DNA of 64,000 nucleotides. Source: Mesaphorura yosii (taxonomy: Eukaryota; Arthropoda; Collembola; Poduromorpha; Tullbergiidae). The notes beneath the pieces were generated by a model. It did no database searches. It had not been told where the DNA came from and saw only the letters and a program-made list of their open reading frames with translations. Each line of letters begins with the position of its first letter. Positions within the stretch are counted from its first letter, which is position 1. Shown here piece by piece: positions 14,101-28,139 of this stretch. The stretch is from positions 62,001 through 126,000 of the forward strand of contig WIXG01000058.1 of NCBI GenBank assembly GCA_009869945.1. The letters run 5' to 3'. The position numbers were made by a program, and so were the translations under genes.

Positions 14101-17100
14101 GTTGCGGGTGGCAAAGGCTCGGGTCATAAAGCTAATGCCAACCCATCTCGTCGTGTTCGTCGTTTTCGTATATAAATACTTCCATACATTCACATCACAT
14201 TAAACACTTCACGAGAGGAGACGGGCAAGCACGGGCACAGACAAGACGAGTTACAAGTAACAACCATTTGTACATTTGTTTAGATAAGATTCGAATCTCT
14301 CATTTCCCAAGAATTTTTCACTCTTTTCCTCAAAAATTCACTCACAGACTACACAAACGCGAAAAACAAACGTGAGATTATTTTTCCCTGCTGCCGCTGC
14401 GCTGCCCAAAATTTGACAAACGTTCGAGCCATTTTTCTCACTTCATCCTGTTGTAAACATGAACTCACATTATCAGTGTCTCTCATACGAGCAGCAGCAG
14501 CAGCCTCAAAGCGCTCGTGAGCGCGAGAGAAAGAACGAAACCCCTTTTAAAAGTGTAAACATTTCAGACTCGACTCGACTGAGACAGAGACGCTAGACTG
14601 CTTTAGCATTAGCGAGTCGAGAGATGAGAAGGATAGAAACAATGTTTTTAATAAATCAACTCGTGTTTTGTGTATCTGAGCCAGCCGAGCCTTGAGCCAG
14701 TCGAGCCAGTGTTTATGTTTGTATAAACATGTGAAGAATTTCCGTGGAGGTGGTGTGGGTAAGAATAAGACATTTTCACATATTTTAACCATTTTTTGTA
14801 ATTCCAAAATCTCATATTTAATAGTTTATGGACCGTGCCGTGCCGGGCCAGGCCACGAACTGCCACTTTTCTCTTTGCTCTCAGACGAGCACTGGCATTG
14901 GCTCTGGCTTGTATCTTACTGACTTACTTTAGAATCGTAATCGTACCTTTGAGCATTTTCCCGATTAAAGATTACAAGTAGTGGCAGTAAAAAGTGGAAG
15001 CTACACTGGAGTAGTTGGAGTTGGAGTCAGACGGACTAGTTTTACTAGTTGGATAATGAGCGCGTATTTGGAAGTTGTTCGTTTTCACTCACTTTCAAAT
15101 AATCTTATCTCCTGCCTGGTCTGTGTCGGTGCCTGCGTATGCGTGCAGTCACAGTCAGGAAAGTGTTCAAGTGTTCATATGAAGGAGAGAAATTAGTTGA
15201 AAAGATTGTGCCCGCGATAAAAGTTAAGTTTTGCTCTAAACTCTTACTCGATGCTTCATGTTTCCAGTCTGCTGTTCAGTAATTTCAGTAATTTGTGGAA
15301 AATATTCAGAAGTAAGTGCGAGTCAGTGGTTTTGAGGTTGTGTCTGTGTTTAGTGTTTGTGCTCTCTGCCATGCCAAGTCAAGGGCTCAACAACACTCTG
15401 TGTCTGCCTGCCTGTAAGAATTTAGATGTACGAATTGAGGACGGAAACTCATTTGTCAACCATAGACTCATGTGCCCGTGTAAGCCATAAGCGTTTTCGA
15501 GACCATTAGTCAAAATGAAAAGAGTTGAAGTTGTTGGCGATGGCGAATGGCAAATATTACTAGTCATCGTTGACTCATCATCACCTGTCACTTGCGTGCT
15601 CTCAATTCACTGAAATGCATCGCATTTTCGCATTCGCTGCTCGTTGTGCTACACTCCAAGTAATTCTGATAATTAAACAGCAGTTTACACTTTATATCTT
15701 ACTAAGCTTACAAGATTGATTAAGTTATAAACTCATCTCATCTCATCACATTCACATCATCATCATGGCCATGTCGGACGATTAATTAATATGATTATGG
15801 TGATCATGTAGTCATGTTCTGTCTACAGATACAGCTTTCGTGTTTAGAAAAAGAGGAATCAAATTACGTGCAGTGCATCGGGTCAGGATGGATAAAAAAG
15901 CTTGCTGGCAGATGTGTAGGTCCTGATTCGAGTCTGGTTTGGTTTGGCTCGTGCTCGACCGGCTGTGCATCTTGCATCTTGAATTGCTGGTTGATAGGCC
16001 TTGTTGATTTGTACTTCTGTGGTTATTCAATTTTTTATTCTGGCCGGCTAGCTGGCTACTGTGCTCAGTTTTACAATCCAGCAGCCTGAGCTGGTCGTGG
16101 TCAGCAACACCAAATACAGATTTCTTCCTCCCGATTCAATCTACATCTGCATGCGCACGCAATATTGCCATTGCACTTTACTATGCCCCTAGTGTACAGC
16201 ATTATGTTATGAGTATCTTCAAGTTTTCGGACACGGGTTGCATATCAATGAGTTGATCGGTTTTCTGCGCACGTACAAAACTGTACTATAAATATGCACC
16301 GCTTGCGTTTGCGTTTCTTCGTATCTTTCACTCGATCCAACTCGTACTTTTACTTTAGCATGCCTTGCCATGTGCTGTCCTTTGAATATTTCGAGTATCG
16401 TACTATAGGTATAGGTTTTGGTCATGAAAACGATAGCCTTGACCGCAAGCAGCAGACAGACAGGGAGTCAATAATTGAAATTTCATAATCGGATAATATT
16501 ATTGTGTATAGAAAATGTGAATTTTTGCGCTAGAAACACTTTTGAAGTTGAGATTTCCGTCCGTTGCCGTTTCAAATTTTCTCCTTTCCGAACCAAACGA
16601 GTACAAAATCTTTTAGGTCTACATTTGGGGCAGGTTTTGTGCGAAGACGTGCTAACGATAAGTTATCGCTTGTGATTCGTACTCACCTGGTTTATATTTT
16701 CTCAGAGACATTTTTACACTCTTTTTCCATTTAATTCAAGCGTGTCCAGCGCATCGCGTACCTGGACGCTGACACTGTGCATGGAACGAGTAGGTTTATT
16801 CCGTCATCACGATCATCATCTTACGAGATGATTCAAATTCATTCGTTCCTACCTCGCGGGCAAGTTTTTTTCTCATTCGGAAAATTTCTCGTCTTGGTGT
16901 ATTTTTAGTGAGAGTAAATCTTTGCTGGTACATTGTAACAAGCACGAGTGACGAAGACGAAGCAACAATATGCATTAAAATTGGAATGTTCACGTTTTAA
17001 TGGTTTTCGTTTTCATGGCACGATTGCCTGAGCGGAGGACACGGAACAAAAGCACGGCGAATGTCTCAGAAGGGCGTTTACAGGTTGGCCGCACTTCTGT

Positions 17101-20100
17101 CAAGATGAAATGTCCGGAATTCGGAGGCGATGTGCGCTAAGTGTGAGTTGAAATGAACAGATGTGCATATTTCGAAGCGAGAGCCAGACTTAATTTATCG
17201 GAGCCAACTTTACACCCTGTAACAAAATCTTCGCTGAGCTGCGAGAAGAAGCAATAGGCAAAGAATTCATGCGCTCTTTACGTGCATGCATGCAAAGTCA
17301 GAAATCATCCAGCATTTCATTTTTTGAAGAGTGTCTTTCGTAATTCGTTCTTGAACGTGAGCGCGGATGGGCAGACGGAGATTCAAAAGCAGAACTGCAG
17401 AGCCATCAACCATGAATCGATGATCAGCGCTCAGCGACTTTGCGTCTTGCGTTCGTGCATTGTGTATCGAAATTATTCGGTTCAAAGAGCAAAGCAGTCT
17501 AAGTCGTCGTTAGGAGCGCTGCTGTTAATGGCTCATAGTTGTATTTTTTGTAATTTTAATGTAAACTCAGGCCATACTTCAATAACCTCGTAAAATTCGG
17601 TTCGAATTCTGATGCGCCGACTCAGCCTTCAAGCCGCTGGTACTGGCTGGCATTGAAGAATTTCCTGTAAAAGGCATCGGCAGCTAAAAATGAAGGATTT
17701 TTCTCACACCCGCTTATTAGAAAAGAATCGTGTGCAATATTCATATTTATAAATAACATTAGAAATTTTGCCAGCAAAAGCCGGCTGCCTGCCTTGGCTC
17801 TTGAGTTTATCAACATCTGAGCACATCTGGACACGAGAGACGAGAAGCTGCTGCTGCTATTTCTCGGAAGTGGGAATAACGAATAAAACTTGGTCTTGTT
17901 GACGAGCTTGACTAAAAGTACTAAATTTATAACTTTCGAATGTTGTAAACTGCACGTGTTTTACCTGTTAGGGAACCCTGTGAAATGTGGTTCAAGGAAA
18001 GGTTTACACGAGCCTCTTTCAATTACATCATGCCAAATGCCAAAAATATGATTTCTGAGGCCGTGGGTCACGCATTTGATATTTCATGCGTTGCTATTTG
18101 CTTGCTCTGGCACGGTTCTTTTACTAAAGCTGAAGCGCTAAAGCGAAAAATGCAGTTAGATTGTCGGTCTATGTTTCAGCATTTAAAGTCAGACTATTTA
18201 AACTATGAAATTGTATTTTTATCTTTTGTGTAACCTTCTCTGTTCGGAGTTCGTAATCTAACACTTTTTTATGTACAACTGTTTTTCCTTCTAAAACATA
18301 TTTTATGACACTGCAACCCTTTAACGTTTAACGTAACACGAACCATTTGCACTTGTGGCACGACATGCGTGCTTAACATGCTTAAATTCGTTCCTCTTAA
18401 CCCCTTCTCATTTTATGAAATGCAGCACAGTATTTTGTGGTTTGAAATTTGAGCCAGCCAGCCAAGCCCTGTGACTTGTGACTCATAACTGCACTTTTAA
18501 CGCAGTGCAGTGCCCGTGCAAAGTGCCAATGTAATGCTCTGAGATAAGAACGATACAGAGCGGGCTGTGAACTGACGCATTTGGAAGAGACAAGTTTTGT
18601 TTTATGGTCGCATTTATGCGAGTTCACAGAGACTTTTAATTTACCATATCTGAGCACATTACAAGGAATTTATTATCATACACGAAACACAAACGCGAAT
18701 GTGAATGCAGGAAACATGAAACGCGGGACAGGGCATTCGTTTTAATTACACTGCTAAAATGTTAATGGATTATGCTGATGGTGATGGCGATGACTTTGAG
18801 GATGTCGCAGCGAAGAAAACGACAACAGGCTTGGCGAAAGTCAGAAGATAGATAAAAAACTGTTTTGTAATTCAAAACATAATTTTTTGGAATGGTAATT
18901 AAGAATGCTTGTGAAGTGTTTTGTGTTTTGACTCTTTTGATTTGACTCTCGAGATTTCAGAGGGTGACGGTGACAGAGTCACTGTACTGCATTCATTCGG
19001 TCCCTTTTATGATGCATTCCCTTGGACGGTGCATCGTCGTTATGCATCATGCACGAGCAACTTGAGCATGCACGTTGATGATATTTTATTGTTAATTGTC
19101 TTTTTGTCTCAGGAAAGTACAAATAACGCGTACGTGTGCATGTGTTTGGCGACTGTGTAATTGTGAGACGAAACTGTAAACTGTGAAATGAATGTATGAA
19201 AAAGGTTTCTTTGTGTGCCGTGGAAAAGACGACCCGAGTAGAAGGATTGTTAAAATAACAGCAACATCAAAGCCACGTAACGTAACACAGCACAGCTTGC
19301 GTAATAATAATATGGAAATGTTGCTCATTTCCTGTGTATTCACTGCGACAAGCACCAAGCATGTCAGATCCCTGCCCTCCTGCACTGCACTGCTTTGAAC
19401 GATGACGCGTATGCTAAAAAGGATATCATAAAAGTAACACCCAAAATATAACGACACATTACATGCGTGCAGTGCGAGGGTTTATATATAGAAATGAACA
19501 CACGCCTAATTACCAACTAATTGCGAACCTCATCATCATATTCATAATCATATGCTGTACCGTCCCGCGATACGAGATGCGATTCTTGTAGAGCAACGCA
19601 CTTCACTTTATTTTACGTGCCATACCGCGTGCGGAACACGTAATACTGTTAAACAAATTAGCAGTTCATGTTCACAGGCAGGTGCCCAAGAGCAAAAGAC
19701 CAAAAGAGCGTTCGAGGTACGGACGGACGGTGAGTAATTCACATGTGATCATATGGTCCATGCTCCCATCGCTTTATTGTATTACCAGTCTTGACTTTGG
19801 TGTACTGCGGTGGTATTCTCTCGTGGTTTGCTGTTGACAATGAATGGAGAAGGTGATAAAAAGTTTTAACTCGCTCCACACTTATTTCGAGTCATTGAGA
19901 GATCGGAAGATAAAACTATTACTGTACTCTTTCGTGTTTCTTAACCTTTGCGGTTAGGCAATACATTTTGGCGAAAATTACACAGTTCTTAAAAGTGGCC
20001 GAACAAAGGTGTCGATCGATTTGGTTTCTTCAGGAGGGTTGAAACTTTTGTTTAGTGCTGTATTGGACTGTGAATTGTGATTTTACTCAATGCCGGCTCA

Positions 20101-21150
20101 TCTGCCATCGTAACATCGTAATCATGAGAAATTTATCTCGTCGCAGTTGCATTCACAATTCTGCACCTAACTTGTGTGAAATCACGAGAGTGACGAGGTC
20201 GCGACTAGCCTGCCGGGATTAAATTAAGAAATGCGTACGAATAAGTGCAGTTATTTCATTGCCAGATTGTTTAAAGTTTGTTGCCTGTTGTGAGTGTGAG
20301 TCATCACATTTTGCAAGCTTCACTTCATCATTAACTCATCTGACTGTATCTTCTATCGTTCGTAACTCGTCATCCATTTTTGTTTATGTTGTTGCAATGA
20401 CTCGACTCACTGACCACGCACGCTTGAGCTGTGCTTTGTATTGTGAGAGCATGAAATAATCAGTGCATCATCGACAGTTTTTGACTACGCTTGGGCCCTG
20501 CAGATACTTAGCTAACTTAGTTTAGAGTTGGTTGGTTGTCAGGGCTTGTTAACGCTGTCTCATCAGCAGAATAACATCATCTTCATATTTATCACGGATC
20601 ACGTCACATTCCTTTTCCAGTTGAGTTTGCAGTCGCAGTGGCAGTTTGCAATTTACAGCATTGCATAAGGTTATTTTTTGTTAATCGTAACGAGTTTAGC
20701 TACGACTTGCGAGTCATGAACATTGAACGAACATCAAGAATCAAGAAGAAGACCTGGCATGGTATGGCATCTGGCACGGTAATTGCAGTGGATAAGACAA
20801 GAGGAGTCATTGAACAAAGTAAGTCAAGCGGTGAACATTTGTAATTTATGAGCTGAGGGCTATAAACACAAACGGGACGGCCCCAGCCAGTTAATAATTG
20901 ATGTGTCGAGTGACAGAAATGATTTAATTAATTTGTACTTCATTGTACGTTTATTGTAGTAGCGGATTAATTATTTAAGTACAACCCAATTTGGATGGAT
21001 CCTCGCCGTCGTCATTCTATCGTTTGTCGGTTCTGCATCGCTATCGCTTCGTGGCCATTGGCGACAGTCTCAGCAAGAAGAAAGAGAGCATTTTCTGTCC
21101 GGCCTGAATCGTTGCTCAACCTTTACATGAAACTCACATTTCGTTGCACG
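11170..21150. other. Non-coding region, no gene seen
   Basis: No supportable coding exon or RNA gene. A TATAAATA string at 14171-14178 sits about 26 bases before a TCACATT initiator-like site, but no ORF or splice donor of quality follows it. Short cryptic repeats of GAGCC, GACTCGACT and ATGGC type occur at 12340-12400 and 14560-14720. Confidence 0.55.
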
Positions 21151-21174
21151 AGGTGAGCAAAGTTTCAGGTGTGT
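21151..21174 (+). repeat. Interspersed motif, copy 1
   Basis: A 24-base string containing GAGCAAAGTTTCAGGTGTGT is identical to the one at 22325-22348. The flanks differ on both sides, so only the short core is shared. Function unknown. Confidence 0.6.
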
Positions 21175-22324
21175 CAGAGGCTTTCTAAACTCGACGAACG
21201 CTGAACAGCACGTATCGATTCTTCAAAGTTGACTCCGGGACTCGCAACTTGGGTGCGTCGTCTTCTCTTCGGAGTTCAGATCGACATCAAGGCACAAGAT
21301 GAGTACGACTACAACTACGACTACGGTGACAAGATCTACATTCTGAATTCTAGTTTCACCATTATAAGATTTCGACACTTCACTTTCTTGTGCCGTGGCG
21401 GCTTTTATCTCATTTTTCGTAGTCGTACACAAAAAAGTTTCTGATGTGTTATTCTCTGTGAACAGAATAAGAATTCGGAGTGCGAGTGCAGTGCAGGTCG
21501 AAGTCACAGTCAGTGTCCCAGGTACATATAATATTAAATATAATGATATATAAAATTTGTAAGGGGAAAGGTGTCAAAAGAAGTCGCAGTCGCTGCGCTG
21601 TCGCCAAATGCGAGTATGAACGTGGCAAGGCAAGAGTTTTCGAGAGAAAGTTGCTAAAAGCATTCAATTCTCATTTTATCATGTTACAATGTTCGAATAG
21701 AGTCAGTCGAGTTCGAGGTGGTTTCTTTTATCGTTCAAAGTGTATACGTATACGGGATTTGCTCGACCCGACAGCCGACACGCGCACGTATGAATGTGAA
21801 TTGACAAATAATAATAATCTTGAACAGAAAAGCAACTTGAAGTTTTTTATATTTCTCTTGAACATGCACTTTTCTTTTGTCGTGCTATTATTACGATTAT
21901 GTCCTACTACGACCGACACTAGACTTTAGACTCGCCTCCATACTACGCTTTAGCTTTAGTTCAGTAGCTGAAGGTTATAAACTTTTGTGAAAACATTTCC
22001 CGTCCCGCATCCTGCGTGTGGAATGCGAATACGAATATTTTATGTCATAAGTTTGAGTTTGTCCTGCGTCCTGTACGCGTAGCTGTAGACTAGAAAAACA
22101 TGCCGAACTTTGTACTTTTAAATTGTATCATTTTTATACGAATGCATGCCATCATGGCCGACGTGGACACGTGAGTGTGAACTTTGTGTTCATTCATCCA
22201 TCATTTTTCTACTCTTCTCTACGAATCTACGCTCAAGAGAATCAAAGCAAGACACCATGTATCGCGAAAACATCGACAGCTCCGATCTGACGCCTGATAC
22301 TTGCTTCAACCTATGTTATACTAC

Positions 22325-22348
22325 AGGTGAGCAAAGTTTCAGGTGTGT
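22325..22348 (+). repeat. Interspersed motif, copy 2
   Basis: Direct repeat of copy 1, identical over 24 bases and about 1.17 kb away. Similarity ends abruptly on both sides. Confidence 0.6.
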
Positions 22349-23209
22349 GGATCGTTTGAGCTGGAAATACAACACGCTACATACAACGACCACGACAACG
22401 AGAAGCTGGCCGCCGCCCTTCGTTCATTAGTCGTCGCAGTCATAAAACCAAGACCAGCCAAGTAAGGAATGGTTAATTTTATTGCTGTAATCATTCGCTG
22501 AGGGCTGATGGCTGGTGAGTAATGTAATAATTTATTGTATCTTGTTTATGAGCCTTTTGTGTCAATATAATTTACTATTTACGAATTTACCCCAAATCAT
22601 CCGCCAGCACAATGCAAGGTGGGTTTAGCATATTAAATTTGTCAACAGTCAACACACGACGCAAACGTATGCCGTGCGCATACACGAGCCACACGCGACA
22701 GTACAAATGTAATTCATTCATTATTCAATCGGGTACTGTTCACCTTTCGTCGTTGTTGGTCGTTGCGTTGTCCACCCATACAAGACAAGAAATAATTTTC
22801 CGCCACCCTCGTAGCCATAATATGCATATGCTAGCCAAGATTCGCCATTTGTGTAATTCATACTTTTACGATTATTAACTTTTCATGTCTCTTGAGTTTT
22901 ATTTGCGCACTCTTCGGCTCGCTGCGTTGCGCTCTGCCAATATCCAATAAACAAGTATAAACCTGCGGGCACGGCACGGGCTCGTTTCCTTGGCCGGCCG
23001 GCACACTGCAACTGTTCACTCCATAAGCCAGGCACCACAGAATGAGCAGGCGGGCAGGCAGGTAAGGTGGTGTAATTATATGATTTATTATTTACAGCGA
23101 AGAAGGCGAGAGGTCAAAGCTTTATTGCTGGCGTGAAATATGTATGGCGAGTAGTAAAAGTGACATTATTTTAGCATCAACATGAACGGCAAACCACGCG
23201 TTAGGCGTT

Positions 23210-23229
23210 ACACACCTGAAACTTTGCTC
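23210..23229 (-). repeat. Interspersed motif, inverted copy 3
   Basis: The reverse complement matches copies 1 and 2 over 20 bases (GAGCAAAGTTTCAGGTGTGT). It lacks the leading AGGT of the other two. It lies about 0.9 kb from copy 2. Confidence 0.6.
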
Positions 23230-26200
23230 AAAAGCTGAATTTCAAAAACCATACCATGGGCTTTATGCCGTGCGCGAGTTGCGAGTAATAAGGCCAGGCG
23301 GCATTGTACGGGATGAATGATGGAACCAGGAAAACGGAACAGGAACGGCAGAAATGTAATTTTCAAATTGTATAATAAACCAAACCAACCACCAACCGAA
23401 GACGAACGTGGAAGAACGGTCCGAGACCGACCAAACCAAAACTGCCAACGACAAAACTAAAAATGGAAGGAAAATTAATTGGTTTTGAGTTGAGGTTGGT
23501 TTTCCATGTGAGACAGCAAGTACAGTAGCGAGAATGTGTCTACGGCTGTGGCCCGGAATGGAACTCAATTTTGAACAGGTGCGTGTGTATAATGTATTTA
23601 TTATTATTCAGTCAAACAAGTACCTGCAGCGTAGCGTACTAGAACAAGGAGAAAACGGGACAGAAAGTCAGCAGTCAGGTAAATTCATTAGATTCATACT
23701 CATAAACTGCACATTTCTGTACCCATAAATAATTTACAACCCGTCAACTTCTTTCTCCCTCCTCCGCTGCGACGCGAAACTTTCTTCGTACCTGTGCAGT
23801 GGCCAGGCTTCCTACTTCCTGTACAAAAGCCAGGCCAGGGTAGGCTAATGTTCTCCATGCTGTAAATGTGAATAATTAATAAACGAGCACCGGGAAGAAC
23901 AAGAAATGGTCGTGGTATTAAATGAAGGCGTTTTACAAGTTGTAGTACATGGCTCCCTTGTGAGGTCGTTCACTATTCGCAAGCCGAGTCTGCACATTAA
24001 ACTATTAGAAACCTCATGCCGCCGTCCTGTAGCCGTACTCGTAGTCATAGTTTTAATGAACTTTCCTCATATTAATACTAATAATAAAGCCAAACCAATT
24101 TATAAAGTTATAATAACTCATTTATAAATCCCTGCGCTCTTCATTCTTCATACCTGGAGTCACCTGTGCTGCTTTGTTGCTGTCTGTTCGGCACAGCACA
24201 TCGTACCGCATAAAAGATTCACGCTAATAGGATTATAACAATTATAATCCTGTGTGCACACAAATTAAAGCCGGGCTCAGCTCGGTCCCTGCCTGCGTAC
24301 TGCCTGTCTTCCTGCTAGCCGAATTTGCTGAAAGTTTGAGTATTTGAGTTATCGAATCGGCCGAATTTCTTTGGATATGCTTCGCAGAAATCCGTAATCT
24401 GCCGTCTGCTTCGCAGTTCGCAAGAAATTGACGAGTGTTTGCATAACGTTTGCAATAAATGAAGTACCTTGTCCGCTTGGACACGGACGTAGACGTAATT
24501 TACCGAGAATTCTCGACACGGAGCCCAAGCAAAAAACTAAGCATGATTCATTCATTCGCACTTTTTTGTAATCATAATTTTTTTATTTTACCAAGTGTCA
24601 ATCAGTCAGTGACGACGACGAGCTGTGCCGTGCCATGCTGAATTCTGTGCTACTCTATTTGTCTTTATTCTGTGCATATGGCATTGTGCTTCTTCGTGCC
24701 ATGAAATGAAATGTCAATCACTCACCACCATTTCCACATTTCAGCTCGGTGCTGCTGGGGTGCTGTTTGAATAATTTGTGCGCATTCGCCATTTGTACTC
24801 GTATTTCACATTTCACGTGTTGCGCATGTGTTTTATGAAGAATATTGATAATTCCTAATGTGATGATGGATTCGAGTTGTTGCGGATCGAAATGCTGATA
24901 AAGCGTGTGCCTAGCCCGCATTGGATTATCAATTTCTTGGTAAACTTGACTAAACTCGTACTCGTACTTCCTATGCGTAGAGAAGACGAATTGAGCAGAT
25001 GGCATTGTGTACGTAGTATTATGGCCATTTTCATTTCCAGGTTATTTCGCCCGCACGCTGCAATAAAAAGTAAAAAAACAATATTTGAACTACCTGCCTG
25101 CCATTTCTCACACTACACTTCAGAATTGTATCTCAACAAAAGTAATTACTTTTTCCACAGTCCACTAATGCCTGAATGCCTGCCGTTGTTTGCGGTGTAT
25201 TAAACCTACACTTGCAATCGCGCTGGCACCGTCGCACGGCGGCTTTACGGCTGTTGTTGCTGTTATTACTTTCTAACTTCATATTGTCACTCTTCTCTGC
25301 CCACCTTTTAGATTTTGACGTCTGCGGATGATGGATAATCAGCAGCACGAGGCATGGATAGCAGCTAAGCTACAAATTGCGGCCAGTCAACCAGCAGCAG
25401 CAGGAACGACGCGTGGCGATAAGAAAAATGTAGCACAGTTTGTACGTACGAAACTGAAACCGAAGCAGAATTTTCCAGATTTCATACCGGTTCAGTTTCT
25501 TCATAATCCATTAAGCAAAGCAACGCAAGCGTAAGCGTGGAAGGCTGGCTCCGTTTCCGCATACGCATTAATACCTGGAATTACTTAACGATGTGGGTTT
25601 TGTACGCAGACTTCTGAAGCGGAGTAAAATGAATTGTGTGACTTGAGTGTAATTTGTAATTTTGTGACTTAGATATGAATGACAGCGGCCGTGGCAGGCA
25701 GCAGGCTTCAATTTTAGCGATACTGATATGATCTTCCGTCGTCGAGTCATGTAGCAGCTGCTTTTATTAGAATTACTTAGAACATGCTTTATTATCTACA
25801 GCCAGAAATTTCACCAAAACAGTCAATTAATTGGAATTTTTTATTTGTCTTTCTAGAAGCCGCAGCGGTCAGAGAAATGTCAACAGAAGCCTATCTCCTG
25901 AAGTTCTGGTTAATTTCTCTATTTCGGGCTCCGGATTCAAAACCCTCAATGAACAATGACGAATTGCCACTCGTCCATTTATTCTTAGAAAATTGCTAAA
26001 CTTGGAACTAAAAGTAGAGTTAATAAAAGTTGAAGCCTCCTCACAATTCTCGACTTGACATGCCACGTGGAACACCAAGAAATTATTGCCATTGTCTTGT
26101 CTTCAGTACAAAACGCATGCTGGAGAAATTCATTTCTGTCACGAAATTGAATTATGTGAAATAATTGCTTTCTTTGTTCTCAAAATTGCGCTTCAGAGGT

Positions 26201-26236
26201 GTGCGAGGCAGGAAGTTGTTGTGATTCTCATGACAT
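23230..26236. other. Non-coding region, no gene seen
   Basis: Short chance open frames only. No RNA gene, transposase-like or reverse-transcriptase-like motif was recognised. Confidence 0.5.
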
Positions 26237-26537
26237 AAATTTGTGGTTGTAGGTAACTTGCTCGATAAACCATTTGCCCTCCTGCCGTTTGCTCGATTTC
26301 ACTTGCCCGAAAAACCATTTGCTCCACATGGACATTTACTGCCGACGATACACTGAGTTACTTAAGATCAATTGCCTGGTGCTTACGTTCTAACAAATTA
26401 ATTGATTAACATTTTCTTGTTTCAACTATTTGTAATAAAACTGACTCATCATTGCAAATGTCCAGTGGAGCAAATGGTTTTTCGGGCAAGTAAATTCGAG
26501 CAAATGGCAGGAGGGCAAGTTACCGACCACGAAATTT
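26237..26537. repeat. Imperfect inverted repeat (about 80-100 bp arms) with internal tandem unit; possible MITE remnant
   Basis: The left arm is 26237-26337 and the right arm 26456-26537, around a 118-base loop. In the inner part (26277-26337 against 26456-26515), 57 of 60 aligned bases match with one single-base gap, including the core CCGAAAAACCATTTGCTC. The left arm has an extra 16 bases at 26261-26276 because it carries two copies of a 24-base unit (26256-26279 and 26301-26324) that differ at three positions; the right arm has lost most of one copy. I see no clear target-site duplication and no transposase frame. It could be a degraded non-autonomous DNA element or a hairpin made by local inversion. 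Confidence 0.7.
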
Positions 26538-28139
26538 GTAAGTGTCCTCGCCGCAAAATTAGAAGGGAAAGACACAAAATACTGGGCTGTGAATTGTGTG
26601 TTCTGTGACAAAGTATGACATAAAGAGTCTGGGTCTCTGAGCCTCGGTCTCGAAGTTTGAATTAAGTTACATATGGCGAGAAAGTTGTATCTTGTGTACA
26701 CGTCCGTCCGTGCAGGCCAAGGCGAATGCGAATGTGAAGGCAAGGCTTTGTTGTAGCTTCAGCCTCAGTCTACGATGAACCCAGTTCTAGATCCAGACTA
26801 ATGCCTGAGCAAAGCACTGACTACTTACTGCTTTCACCGTCGTGAGACCGTTGTTCCTTGTTTGTTGGAAAGTTGGTGAAAGAAACTTGGATATAATGTA
26901 GTTCTGGGTCGTCGACAAGCCCCACCCTTTCCTTTATACTCACTTTCCTTTCCTTTCCTTTTCTGGAGCAGCAGCAAAACACTCTTCGTCTTTTTCACAC
27001 ATCAAAACAACGGCCAACGACTCAACAGCGTATGAAACCAAACCACGACACGCGTCCGCATAGACGACGACGGAAGAGTCAAGTGCATTTTATCTGTGTA
27101 CTTGTGTCGTACTAAAAATTCCACTTTCCTCGCAAGCACGATAACGATAAAATTTCACCTTTCACCGGCGCAAAGAAACTTGGGTGGTCCCGCAATCTCA
27201 AATAAATTTCGCGCAGGTTTTAAATTCATCCTGATAGCTTTCACTTGTGACTTGTGCGAGTATAAAAACGCATCACGGCGACGACAAACGACTTGGGAGG
27301 ACAATAAATAACAATGTTTCGTTATTGCTCCTTCCGCATTACAAGCACTCTTTTTTGTCCTTTGAATTTCGTCGTATTTAACTTTTATTCTTTCCTACTA
27401 TAGTATAGTTTTTAAATATTTTCATGAAGCGGAAGTCGTCAACATTCGCCAAATCCGTCGAGTGAGTTTTAACTTCGTACGTAATATGTTCTGCTCTATC
27501 TGATTTACTTTAAAAAATATGTAACAGCCCAATAAAATCGAAGACGTGGCATAAAATAAAAGTGAATTGCATGGAATGAGATTCATAATTTATTGAAGTG
27601 CGTATAAAGCACAAAGAGCATTTTGAAGACGAAGACTCGCTGAGTCGCATGAACCTACGGGCGTTTGCATCTTCATCTCAGGCATGTTCACTTTTCGGAG
27701 GCACGATCGACTGCAAGCTTCATCTTCCGTAAAACCTGCGCAGCACAACTTTCTCTCCGGCTGAGCTCCGGAAAAGTGTGGACAGGCCAGCGGGAGATGG
27801 AGCCCAGCGAGACTCTGTGAACTGGAACTCCGACCTAAGCTTTCATTCGTCTTAATTCTTCTAGAATACGATGTGGCGTGATGAAATGCAGATGAGATAA
27901 AATTTGTCTCTTCCTATTATATCAAAATTTATTACAATTCCAGACAATAGGCAATTCGGAATTTTCCGTCTGAGCCAGTCGGTCATACGTGAGAAAAGAA
28001 AGTCAACGTGCACGAGTCAGCAAATGCAATGCAAATGTCATCCCACGCAAACAATCCACGAGCACGAAGTACGAACAGCATTATGCTTATCCTTAATGTT
28101 AATGTTCCAATAATATTGTCTCGCCAAAAAGCATCTTGA
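26538..28139. other. Non-coding region, no gene seen
   Basis: Contains a CTTTC pyrimidine repeat near 26930-26965 and otherwise unremarkable sequence. No exon or RNA gene supported. Confidence 0.5.

Noticed and set aside
14171-14178. TATAAATA as a promoter
   Set aside because: Only a TATA string and weak initiator; no exon, ORF or downstream element supports a gene.
21480-21929. 149-codon + strand frame between motif copies 1 and 2
   Set aside because: Low-complexity, Arg/Ser-rich then hydrophobic, with no domain; it does not explain the repeated motif.
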